64,000 nucleotides of DNA from Hofstenia miamia (lineage: Eukaryota > Xenacoelomorpha > Acoela): positions 1,581,360-1,645,359 of the forward strand of contig SCFE01000038.1 of NCBI GenBank assembly GCA_004352715.1. The letters run 5' to 3'. The notes beneath the pieces were generated by a model that saw only the letters and a list, made by a program, of their open reading frames with translations, did no database searches and was not told where the DNA came from. Below, piece after piece: positions 11,290 to 21,326 of the stretch. Within the stretch, counting starts at the first letter, position 1, and the number at the start of each line of letters is the position of its first letter. The position numbers and the translations under genes are program-made.

Positions 11290-11999
11290 TATGGTGGCAA
11301 TTTTATGGGTTTCACAAATATCTTGTCCAACACTGATTTCACTGAAATTAAAGACTCTACTGTGTTTTTGTAGTAGTTGTTTTCTCTCACTCTGTTTTAA
11401 TTATTCACAACATTCTTTTTTGATTTCAGGTATTCTTTCTTCATCTTCAGTTTTCATCCCTGTGCCATTTAGTTGGCTGTGGAAATTACTCACTGTGATG
11501 GTGTTCATCTATGCGTCCTTTAGTCAACTTTATGGATTACTTCATATTTTCATCTGCACAACCCTTTATTCAGCATTGTGAATTACTCACTCCATTGTTT
11601 TCTTCTATAGTTCTTTCTCTGTCTTCAGCTTTCATCCCTGTGCCCTTTAGTCAAATGTGAGAATTACTCACTGCAATGCTGTTCATCCATGCATCGCTTA
11701 GTTGACTTTGTGGATTACTTTGTGTTTTCATCTGTGTACCCTTCAGTCAGTTTTGCAAAATACTCACTCCATTGTTTTCTTCTATAGGTTCCCATATTGT
11801 TCTGGTAATAGGTTTGATGTGTTTTCTATACATTTTCACTTTGGATTGATTTATATTAATGTTTCTATTTGATGCATTTAATATTGGGATTTTACCTTCT
11901 CCTTTTCTTATTGTACAAATGCTTGAGGGCATTGAAATTCATTTCATGTATATTCATCTTTGCTCATGTATCATGATTTCTACTGTTATGTTTCTGTTT
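11290..11999 (-). pseudogene. Retrotransposon pol, protease-RT linker and RT N-terminal side (broken)
   Basis: Minus-strand open stretch 11747-11932 lies between protease and RT and looks like the linker. From 11290 to about 11740 the plus strand shows several imperfect repeats of a CCCTTTAGTCA-type phrase about 110-120 nt apart, so this part has been expanded or rearranged and no RT motif is clear. Confidence 0.45.
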
Positions 12000-12319
12000 C
12001 CATAATTAATTACACATTCATTTTTTGATAAAAAGTCATCTCCCAATATTACTTAATATGGCAGTATATTTTTGTGAGTGTCAACTATGATTAGAGATTG
12101 TTCGAATGTGTTATTGGATATTCTTATCCTTACTTGCTCTAATGTTCCCTTTGTATTGATATATTCACCTGATGTGTTGATTTGTCTGTTCTGTGAATTC
12201 TTTAGTTTGTTTCTTCCAAATCCAAATTTTATCACACACTCATCTGTTATGATAGATCTTACTGAACCTGTGTTGATAGTAGCTTTGGTCATTATTCTGT
12301 TGATCACAACTGTTGACAT
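12000..12319 (-). pseudogene. Retropepsin-like aspartic protease (broken)
   Basis: On the minus strand the active-site motif normally DTGS reads NTGS in an INTGSVRSII context, and downstream an ILGDDFL context gives the second conserved motif. The open stretch stops between them. It overlaps the gag frame, so the usual zinc-knuckle end of gag seems to be missing or deleted. Confidence 0.65.
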
Positions 12320-12743
12320 TTTGGTAGTAATCTATGAAATTGCCAGTTAATAACTTGTAATCTCTATTTGTTTCTGGATCAAGCATTAAGTAATGTTGAT
12401 GTGTGGCGCTGGATAGGTATAGTGGGAGCCTCACAGATGCTGTGTCTTGATTTACTCTTCTCTCCCTCATTGTTAATTCAAACAGCTGAAGCCACTCTTC
12501 AAATGTTGGAGAATAGCTGTCAATTTTACCTGTAAATTTTTGTATGTGAGCTTTACAGGGTGTTGTTTCTTTGTTGTGTCTCTCAATCAATATTGATCTT
12601 TCAAAACTTGGTTTTATTAGGGTTTCATTTGGTGCTTCAATTTTTACTCTATTTCGCACCTTCTGTGTTATCTGTTGTATGATTTTTTCTTTTTCTTCCT
12701 CTTTTTCATTTTCAGTTTGTGTTGCTTTTGTTGAGTAATTCAT
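12320..12743 (-). pseudogene. Gag-like region of the retrotransposon
   Basis: An open minus-strand stretch of 167 codons (12240-12743) starts with a Lys/Glu-rich segment and includes a capsid-type stretch (FTGK...F.EWL..FE) known from Ty3/gypsy Gag proteins. No CCHC knuckle was found. The N-terminal part further upstream is broken by stops. Confidence 0.6.
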
Positions 12744-13564
12744 TCACTTTATCTCAGGGCAGTTAAGTCTACCTTTGGGTCCTCTTTGATTAGTATGTTG
12801 TGCATGTGCATTGGTTTTTTGGTCAGATCTGCTTTATCCTCTGCAGCTTTATATGTCGCAACTGGTCTTTGAGATGCTCTATCTCTATTTTTTGCATTTC
12901 TCTATCTATGTTGTAACTGTTTGTTCTCTATCTCTAAGTGGTTGTACATGACTTCCCATCTTTAATTTTGCTCAATGATGTGTATCAACTTGAATTTAAA
13001 AATGACTCTGTTCATCTATTCTTTGACTCATGTCAAATTTAACCTCTTGGATGATCAGGTTTCTTTTGTCCTCTGTTTTTTCAAATTTTTCATTTAGCAG
13101 TTGAATTTGGTTTTTCAGTGCCAGTTCATTTTCATGGTTTCTCTTTAGAGTTTCCAATATCTCAAAAAGTTTAGTTCTGGTTCCATTGGGATTGTTTGCA
13201 TTTCTACATCTGTTGTGGGGGTTAGACTATCTAGTAATTGACTTCTTGTTGAAGTTGGGGGGGGTCATTTGATTTTTCTGCTTCTTTCTATTTGTCATGA
13301 ATTTATCTTGAAGTGTAGCAATCGTTTTCTGTTGCGAGGTTCTAGTTTTGTATCACTTGACAATTTTTCCTGTAGGTTAGATAGTTTATTTTCAATAATG
13401 TCACAGTTCTAGTTAATGTTTATTGTTTTCCAAATTTATGCTTGAGTAAAACAGAGCAGAGCGAGAGTTTTCTGGTGTTGGTACCATGGTAGTTTTCTTG
13501 TTTAGTGTGTGTAGAAAAATCCATCTTAACTACACACATACTGATGTTAGTAGGACAGTTCAGC
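12744..13564 (-). pseudogene. 5' leader and decayed N-terminal gag region
   Basis: Between the primer binding site and the open gag stretch the minus strand is rich in Lys, Glu and Asn codons and could be a decayed coiled-coil gag N-terminus, but stops occur every few tens of codons. No other feature seen. Confidence 0.35.
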
Positions 13565-13582
13565 GTCCTGTCACAGTCACCA
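13565..13582 (-). other. Primer binding site, resembling the 3' end of tRNA-Arg
   Basis: Directly after the 5' LTR the minus strand reads TGGTGACTGTGACAGGAC. From memory, animal tRNA-Arg (UCG) genes would give TGGCGACCGTGACAGGAC; the two differences are both C to T at CpG. tRNA-Arg primers are known for mdg1/412-type elements. Confidence 0.6.
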
Positions 13583-15759
13583 TGTAGAATCATAACCCAG
13601 GCTGAGTTGTGCTCTTAACAGTGTCTATTTAGTTATTGTGCCTTTACAGATTCTCATATGCAGGGTAATGTCTGTCTTTTCCGAACTATCTGTCTCTGAA
13701 ATAATTTACATTAGAATTAACTAACATTATATTCCGAGTAAGCATAATAAGTAACCACTACTGTTTAGGTAGCTTCAATAGATTCCAGTTCGATACTCAA
13801 GAAGTGGGTAACTGCCCAAAGCCAAATCCAGTCACTGAGAATCCATCCACTGCTCTGAGTTTCCATATTCCATGCTCAGCTCAAGCTGACAAGGACCATG
13901 TTTATTATGTGTGCCCTAACTATTAGTGCTAATAAAAACCACTCACAATTCGACTTATTTCTCACCCTCGATGTTGTGTTGTGTTAACGTAATAACAATG
14001 AATAACAAAGCAGCAACACTAGCTACTAAACAATTTAAATTACATAATGACAGCTTCCTAGCCTACATTTAATACAGTTAAAATAGCAACAAGGCACAAC
14101 AATAGTTGCAACATGATAAAAAGTAACTATATACAAACTAAGTATAAACTAAAGCAGCTTCCTAACCCTAGTAACACGAAGTTGTCTTTTGGACGTCCTT
14201 ATGTTAACATTTATAGCCGTCTAAAAGACGTCATTATCTGTCCTCATAATGGACACAAAAACGATGTGATTTGCTAATAAATAAAATGTTATTCATGATT
14301 TGCCACAACCTTTTTTTATAAAGTTATTTAATTGTGATATCTTTCACAGCATGTGATTTTTGTAACCATGCCTTTGAAAGTTACTCAAAATCACGCTTCC
14401 TATTCCTGTTGCTCACCATCATTAAATATAATTTATATAAAGGCTCTTATAATAGAAATTTTGACTCTTAAATATCACCTTTGTAAAGGTGCAAAATTTT
14501 TTATATATTTGTTTTTTCATTAATTTGACTAGTATGCGTCTATTCACTTTTTTTAAATATTTACATTTTAAAGTATTGTTGAAGTCAAAATATATATTTG
14601 CTAAAATATTTATGTTTAAAATTAATGCATGTTTATCTTAAAAAATGGAATAATTCATTCAATCATAAATTTTCTATTCAATATTATGTGACATTATAAA
14701 AATGATTAAACTTTGTTTAGAAACGTTAATATTTTAATATTAATAAAAAATTTTCAACGTTTCCAAGAGTGAAATTAGATGTGTCAAAAGTAAAGCTATT
14801 AAATTCTTCTTTATAAATGATATTAGTGGCATAATTTGTAAGTGAAACTACTAGATGTTTGATTGTGTTGAAATATTAAGAAGTTCAGTAATAACAAACA
14901 TAGGTTGTAAACGTTATCAGATTAAGTTACCTTACTTCATTTGAAAGGGTTTTGAAAAATGATGAATAATACTTTATTTATTCGCAAATCATGTCGTTTT
15001 TTAGTCCATTATGAGGACAGATATTGACGTCTTTTGAACGGCTATAAATGTTGACTTAAGGACGTCCAAAAGACAAGTTCGTGTTACTAGGGAACCTACA
15101 TTTAAAAATAATAAAAATTCAACAATACGATACAATAAATAAAACAGTGGTTATTGGTTAATTATAGGTGTCCTAGGGTTGGTTGACCAGCCTTTTTCGA
15201 ATTTGTTACTATGTGCAAACCAAACAATCGCTAGCCAGCTAAGCCTGATTGAAAAATGCCCGATACTTATTCCTAACTTAAGTGTGAGTATCAATCAAGG
15301 CTTATGTTATACAACATCCCCTCGCAACAGCCTTGTGATCGCTACACACATGCAATGCTCAGCTGCACATTATAATGTAATATTCAAACCAGATAAGAAT
15401 AAGTGAAATTCCGAGGAATTTATTTTTCCATCAACATAATATTTTACTTTGTACATATTTATGCTAATTCGTAACCGACATATTTATCAAGAAAAACAAG
15501 TACATGTCACTTATTCAATTTCTGCAGTCCACGTAGAATTTCTGCGTGGCTAATGGTCGCTTACTAAAATAATGTGGAGTGAGTTGTCCTCTAGTGATTT
15601 GTCAAAAAGTGAAAGCGGCAGATATTTGCTTAACATCAATTATTCAAGTCACGTGGGATGACTCATTCTATTAAATTATAAAATTGTAAATTAGAGTTTT
15701 ATGTTTTGAAAAAAATATTCGATCTGATTTTCTTTTATCTTTAATGGGATTATGCTACA
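13583..15759 (-). repeat. 5' LTR of the retrotransposon, interrupted by a MITE
   Basis: It aligns with the 3' LTR at both ends (TGTAGAATCAT and ATTATGCTACA). Removing the 927-bp insertion at 14166-15092 gives about 1.25 kb, close to the partner. It adjoins the primer binding site, which identifies it as the 5' LTR. Confidence 0.85.
14166..15092. mobile_element. 927-bp non-coding MITE with TIRs of about 130 bp
   Basis: The ends are perfect inverse copies at the start: CCCTAGTAACACGAA on the left and its complement ending CTAGGG on the right. The repeats stay alignable for roughly 130 bp, including a GGACGTCC word and an ATAATGGAC word. The other LTRs lack it, so the empty site is CTAACCTA; the flanking duplication appears to be AA. 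The interior is AT-rich and has no ORF. CCCTAG ends resemble piggyBac, but no TTAA is present. Confidence 0.75.
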
Positions 15760-15868
15760 GTATGGTACAAATTTGGCAATATTTCGAACTATCAATTGTA
15801 CCAGTGCCATCTATTAACTTCAGATAAAATGAATTTTGAAAAGTGGTTACTTTTTTTCACCTGAGCTA
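15760..15868 (-). mobile_element. Tc1-like element, right part, split by the LTR retrotransposon
   Basis: It continues the element broken at 1323. The reverse complement matches 28087-28200, ends in a TIR (TAGCTCAGGTGAAAAAAAGT on the minus strand) and is followed by TA at 15869-15870. Joined to the left part it has the same internal deletion as the copy at 28087. Confidence 0.75.
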
Positions 15869-15989
15869 TAGATTCTGAAGCAATGATAGACATTTATCGT
15901 ATAGTGGACATCCAAAAGTTTTTCATCATATTTTTCAAACTTCTTTTTTAAAGGAAACCTACAAATGATCTCAAACATTGTGTATTTAG

Positions 15990-16200
15990 TCAAAGATTTC
16001 GCGGCTACAATTAATAAAGACTACAGTTTGATTCCCAAAGACGCCTGTAATGTCATACTCATCCGCCATCCAGGCGCTACAGGACCATCACTTCAGAAAA
16101 TGGTGAATGAAAAAATGAGACTTGCAGCTGAAAAACTTGGAGAAGATCAAGCCAGTGGGAAAATGATGAATGGAAATGAAGCGATGCTAGATCTCTACAG
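15990..16200 (+). CDS. Sulfotransferase-like gene A, exon 2 (codons 88-158)
   Basis: The middle exon (211 nt, phase 1 in, phase 2 out) carries the 3'-phosphate-binding motif of sulfotransferases: ILIRHPGATGPS, with Arg113 and Ser121 eight residues apart as in the family, where they contact the PAPS 3'-phosphate. The acceptor is TGTATTTAG before TCAAAG, the same position as in gene B (38827) and gene C (54881). An ATG at 15965 is open into the exon but lies in the intron and is not conserved. The donor GTTGTT is less usual than GTAAGT but is a GT site after CAG. Exon 3 supplies the last base of the Arg codon. A partial second copy at 17271-17611 is likely an assembly artefact. Confidence 0.78.
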
Positions 16201-16756
16201 GTTGTTTTTTTATAAAATAATATAAATTTAGTTTAATTAAAATTATACTAAGAACATTAAAATTTTAAGATTTTGATGCATAAATAATAACCGGGAAATA
16301 ATTAAATATTTTATAAATTTGATACACATTTTACAAAGACAAATAAGTGCTGAGCCTTTGTGAGGCGCAGAGCCACTGTGGCTGCTGCGACATTTGCAAC
16401 TATGCTAATCCATCATTGTGTACGACATGCAGAGTTGAAAATTAGGCAGTGTCTGTCAGACCCATATACAACCTTATTGTTTACTACGAATTCGAGCTGC
16501 GGTAAAATCGCATTAAGAACACCTTTTGATGGTAGTCGGCACATCAATATTGAAAGGCAGTTACAAAATGGCAAAATACAGTAGCCAAGGACATACTTTT
16601 ACAGTTATCAACAATATTGAATAGGGCTAAAAATGCCCTTCCAAATATTCTTTAACAATTCTGTAATAATTTTGCCTTAAAAAATTGAAATTCAAAATTC
16701 TATTTTCATTAGAATTAGAAATATTTTTAAAGCAATAAAAACAGCATAAAGTCAAA
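16201..16756. other. Start of gene A intron 2, nothing recognised
   Basis: AT-rich intron. A less AT-rich patch near 16355-16440 (containing GAGGCGCAGAGCC) might be a short interspersed repeat, but no second independent copy exists in the window. Confidence 0.4.
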
Positions 16757-17146
16757 GGGAGTTCTACTAACTTCAAACAACACTAACTCAGTGTTGAAAT
16801 TTTGCATTAATTATTTTTATTGTAATATGCATATTTGCTATAAAAACTAAAGAATTTTTGCTCGTAAATTAATAAAATTCATCAGTTTTTTGTGCTAAAT
16901 ATCAATATAAATACATTAATACTTTCCGTCTTTAGTTGTTGCTGAATAATAGGGAGTTCTACTAACTTCAAACAACACTAACTCAGTGTTGAAATTTTGC
17001 ATTAATTATTTTTATTGTAATTTGCATATTTGCTATAAAAACTAAAGAATTTTCGCTCGTAAATTAATAAAATTCATCAGTTTTTTGTGCTAAATATCAA
17101 TATAAATACATTAATATTTTCCGTCTTTAGTTGTTGCTGAATAATA
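16757..17146. repeat. 195-bp unit present twice in tandem
   Basis: The unit 16757-16951 is repeated at 16952-17146 with only a few substitutions. It contains a stretch (AACACTAACTCAGTGTTGAA then ATTTTGCAT) that has diverged relatives near 21335 and 60905, so it derives from a dispersed repeat. The near-identity suggests a recent event or a haplotype join. Confidence 0.7.
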
Positions 17147-17270
17147 TAATTGAAATTGATTGAATTTTAGTTACAAGATCAACCAAAAATTCAAAATTGC
17201 TGCAACGCAAATATGGGCAAGTTTGTTTAATGTTTGGCCAGGTTGGGATTGCTTTAGAGGTCGATTTGCN

Positions 17271-17611
17271 CATACTCATCCGCCATCCAGGCGCTACAGG
17301 ACCATCACTTCAGAAAATGGTGAATGAAAAAATGAGACTTGCAGCTGAAAAACTTGGAGAAGATCAAGCCAGTGGGAAAATGATGAATGGAAATGAAGCG
17401 ATGCTAGATCTCTACAGGTTGTTTTTTTATAAAATAATATAAATTTAGTTTAATTAAAATTATACTAAGAACATTAAAATTTTAAGATTTTGATGCATAA
17501 ATAATAACCGGGAAATAATTAAATATTTTATAAATTTGATACACATTTTACAAAGACAACTAAGTGCTGAGCCTTTGTGAGGCGCAGAGCCACTGTGGCT
17601 GCTGCTACATT
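17271..17611 (+). other. Misplaced partial copy of gene A exon 2 between two single Ns
   Basis: These 341 bases repeat 16054-16394 almost exactly (offset 1217), including the coding end of exon 2. The words on either side of the two Ns overlap: GCTTTAGAGGTCGATTTGC precedes the N at 17270 and follows the N at 17612. The true sequence therefore reads straight across, and a small contig was placed in a non-existent gap. It should not be annotated as an alternative exon. Confidence 0.8.
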
Positions 17612-17612
17612 N

Positions 17613-19268
17613 GCTTTAGAGGTCGATTTGCAATACAATAAAATACGTTTCTATGATCGTGACTGGTCACATTCTGAGTTCATGACAATTCATTTTTGGT
17701 AAAAAATATTTTTTAAAATTTGTCATACAACATAAAGAAACCTCAAATTACCAGCTATTCAAAATAATTTTTTAACAAATATTGACGTGAAATATAATTT
17801 CTCGCGATAGTGAAAATAAATTATGCGAATAAAATGGCATGCATTTCGCAATCAAAATATTTTCACATATTAATATAATTTTTACTTCTAGTAGCTATTC
17901 ATTAATAATTTTCGCGTCATAGTTTTCAAAGCGACACTGAAAAAAAATTCTTTGGCAAAGTCAGGTTAGCATTCATTAATTTTCATGGTGTCCTTCAAAA
18001 ATTAAACACATATGACTCACAAACCAACAAAGTTCGCAAAACTCCCCCTTTTCAGTTTCCGTCTGGTCGTTGTCCCATTGAGGTATACCATGACCTCAAT
18101 GAAGAAAGAAACAGTTAAAGTCAGTTGTTTCATTTGCGTCCATTGTCTTTCCACCTCCTTAGTATGTGAAAATTAGGAACAGAGCGATTTAAAACAACTT
18201 TGAAAAATATAAAATTTAGAAGTAGTGTTTTTTAATTTAAAAATTTTCAGTGCATATTTGTATGATTGGAAAAATTGATACAAGTTCAAATAAACGAGTT
18301 TACTCTACATCATCTTATCAACGTTAAAACTTGAGTTTTATAGTGCACCGCGTTTTTCGAAGTGCATATCAAACAATTGCATAAAATTGTCGACATTGAC
18401 CGCACCAAAGGTTATCACGCATGGTGATTATAAAATTCATTCAATAAATAATTCAAATAACTTTATCAATGCGTACGCACTGTCATTTTCAAGACCCTTC
18501 CCAACTCTGATCGTATTAAGGTGTTCAAAATCGACAAAATCCACATAAATATATATGTTGGACCAACAATAACCCTAAATTTTAAAAATAATTTTTTTAC
18601 TCTTACCAGTGACAGATAAAAACAAACACTACAGATCAATTTCTAATTACAAAACCAATAAATTCGAAACATTTTACTCTTTAATGAACTATTAGACTAA
18701 AAAAATGTGGCGCAGGGATCGGTTTGAGTAATAACCGGTGAATTAATTTTGAGCCTATAACCAGGATATTATGTGCCCTAGTTCTTATAGCTCCATTGGT
18801 TTTAAAGGCCTGTGCCAAGTCTGTCATTTCTTTTAAATTTTTTCATACACGGCCCCATGCGTTTCCACTACATAACTTCTAGTTATGTAACTATCACTTA
18901 TTTAATTATAAGCATTTATCTGAAAATGAGTGTCTTAATAGTATCTTATCTTGTCTATCTAAATTCCCACCCCAAATATCTACATGTATTGAGGATCAGC
19001 AATGATCATGGGCAGGGCAGGGCAAGTTAGGACAAATGCAGTGAATGCTATATTATTTATAAAAAATATGTTTAAAGATTAAAAACAAATTGTGAAATTT
19101 CATATTAGTATCAAATAATCTTCTAAATTAGGAGTTGCAATTTTTCTGTTTATGTGTAGATTTTATTAGAAGTTTCGAATATACTTAACTTTGGTCTAGA
19201 AAACCAAAAAATTGAAGATATTTTTTCCAAGTTTATTAAAATTGTTCTAAACTGCAGTAAATTGAAAC
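17613..19268. other. Gene A intron 2, no recognised feature
   Basis: Ordinary AT-rich intron sequence with no open frame above about 70 codons that looks coding and no clear transposon end. Confidence 0.5.
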
Positions 19269-19308
19269 TTATATATATATATAATATATTAAATATATAT
19301 ATATATAA
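19269..19308. repeat. TA microsatellite
   Basis: A run of TA dinucleotides with a small central interruption (AATATATTAAA), itself palindromic. Confidence 0.9.
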
Positions 19309-19422
19309 ACAATAAAAACATGGTCTTTTAATTCTGCAAAAAATCAGAGCACTAAATATTTATGAAAAAATATTTACACAATGTAGTTTTGTGATGACTT
19401 TGAAAAACTTGTAAGTCTATCA

Positions 19423-21089
19423 CTGCAGCTTCAATTTGGCATGCAAAACTGTTGTCCGAGTTGAGTCAGACAAATATACCGATTTTCGTAAGTTGGTGAC
19501 TGACGATATCCCAATGGCGCCATATTTAATAATTCGTATTTTTTGGAATTTATTAGTTCTGATGGTGAGTAATCAAGATGTTATCCCCTAGCTAAGTATG
19601 TGGTAATTAACTATGCAAATTCAACAATAAAATATCAGCCTGATTTTCATAACAATTTGTTGTGTGATTTGATAGTGTTTTATTTCAATATATCGTACAA
19701 ATAGAAGACAATTTCAATCATTCAATTGATAAAATACCACTTGTTAATTAAAGAATTGACATTGATTCACTTTCGTCTTCGTCACTGGATGCTACTGATT
19801 TTTGTGTTCATTTGTAAAAAGATTTGTTAATTTTGAAAGATTTCCTTGACAGTTTCAATTTTTTTTTCATTGCTGCTATAAAATATTTTACTTTGTATAC
19901 AAATACCTATTTGAAAGATTACTTGAAGGCAGTTTATGCATGTCCTAGTAAAAGAGTTTGGAAAATTTGGCAAAAATATTCCAAATTAGTGCCAAACATT
20001 AGCATTTCATTTGCAAATCCGTTCCAAATATTTGGCGAACTTTCCAAAGATTTAGCAAATATTTTCCAAACTTTCCAAATTTTTTGCTAAGTGATTTTCA
20101 AAATATTTTATCAAATACAATTGTCAATGAAACTTATAAAAACCATGTAAATTCCATCAAACTTAATTTAAATTAGCAGTAAATCAGACTGCTTTCGCAG
20201 CATACGTTATAGCATATACAGCTAGGACATAGAACCACTACTGATTGAGCATTGGTCCCTGCAGCTTCAATTTGGCAGGCAAAACTTTTTTCCGAGTTGA
20301 GTCAGACAAATATACCGATTTTCGAAAGTTGGTGACGGACGATACCCCAATGGCGCCATATTTAATAATTCGTATTTTTTGGAATTTATTAGTTCTGATG
20401 GTGATTAATCAAGATGTTATCCCCTAGCTAATTATGTGGTAATTAACTATGCAAATTCAACAATAAAACATCAGCCCGATTTTCATAACAATTTGTTGTG
20501 TGATTTGATACTGTTTTATTTCAATATATCGTACAAATAGAAGACAATTTCAATCATTCAATTGATAAAATACCACTTGTTAATAAAAGAATTGACATTG
20601 ATTCAATTTCGTCTCCGTCATTGGATGCTACTGATTTTTGTGTCCATTTGTAAAAAGATTTGTTAATTTTGAAAGATTTCCTTTGCAGTTTCAATTTTTT
20701 TTCATTTTCGCTATAATATATTTTACTTTGTATACAAATAGCTATTTGAAAGATTACTTGAAGGCAGTTTATGCATATCCTAGTAAAAGAGTTTGGAAAA
20801 TTTGGCAAAAATATTCCAAATTAGTGCCAAACATTAGCATTTCATTTGCAAATCCGTTCCAAATATTTGGCGAACTTTCCAAAGATTTAGCAAATATTTT
20901 CCAAACTTTCCAAATTTTTTGCTAAGTGATTTTCAAAATATTTTATCAAATACAATAGTCAATGAAACTTATACAAACCATTTAAATTTCATCAAACTTA
21001 TTTATTTAAATTAGCAGTAAATCAGACTGCTTTCACAGCATAGCATATACAGCTAGGACATAGAACCACTACTGATTGAGCATTGGTCC
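19423..21089. repeat. 836-bp unit, two tandem copies, with internal TTTGG/CCAAA repeats
   Basis: Copy 1 (19423-20258) and copy 2 (20259-21089) align throughout with scattered substitutions and small indels. Both begin CTGCAGCTTCAATTTGGCA and end CTGATTGAGCATTGGTCC. Inside each, near 19955-20090 and 20790-20925, short degenerate words such as TTTGGCAAA and TTCCAAA are iterated; this gives matching open frames (19824-20090, 20638-20925) that are low-complexity, not genes. The pair is more diverged than the assembly duplicates, so it is probably real. Confidence 0.75.
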
Positions 21090-21326
21090 AAAGCTTTCAA
21101 CTACCTCCATATATCTTGTAAACATTGACATATCAGTAAATTTTAAAATTTTGCATTGTCAAAATATTGACAATTAATACAATTTTCATGTTTATATTCC
21201 ATGACAATAAGTTCAATATTTTGGTCAATATGCAACATAATTTAAACATATATAATTATCTAAATTTAAAAATTATTTCTGGTACGAAAATAAAAAATGC
21301 AAAGACACACGTGATGTTATTTGCTT

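Larger units (their letters stand above)
1324..15759 (-). mobile_element. Degenerate Ty3/gypsy-type LTR retrotransposon (reverse strand) with nested insertions
   Basis: Flanking LTRs (1324-2590 and 13583-15759) begin TGTAG and end CTACA. On the minus strand the order is 5' LTR, tRNA-like primer binding site, gag, protease, reverse transcriptase, RNase H, integrase, a further ORF region, polypurine tract, 3' LTR. RT before integrase is the Ty3/gypsy order. The 4-bp flanks are ATAT (1320-1323) and GTAT (15760-15763), a target duplication with one substitution. Stops and frameshifts occur in every domain, so the copy is dead. It carries a mariner (9990-11289), a solo LTR (5074-6354) and a MITE (14166-15092). 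Confidence 0.85.
780..15989 (+). other. Intron 1 of gene A, 15.2 kb, mostly a nested transposon stack
   Basis: The donor is GTGAGT and the acceptor TGTATTTAG, the same acceptor word as in gene B. Only about 170 nt at the left (780-949) and 120 nt at the right (15869-15989) are free of recognised transposon. Everything between is one Tc1-like element with a reverse-strand LTR retrotransposon and its own insertions inside it. Confidence 0.7.

Noticed and set aside
1324-15759. Tandem retrotransposon sharing three LTRs
   Set aside because: The middle LTR has its own 4-bp target duplication and lacks a primer site or polypurine tract beside it, so it is a solo LTR insertion.
15965-16225. ATG-initiated ORF starting upstream of gene A exon 2
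   Set aside because: The first codons lie before the conserved TTTAG acceptor, and in gene B the same frame has a stop just upstream, so the exon begins at 15990.
17197-17442. ORF joining intron sequence to an exon 2 fragment
   Set aside because: It crosses an N at a mis-join and is a chimera of intron and duplicated exon.
19824-20925. Matching 88- and 95-codon ORFs as a duplicated gene
   Set aside because: They are low-complexity products of iterated TTCCAAA/TTTGGCAAA words in a tandem repeat.
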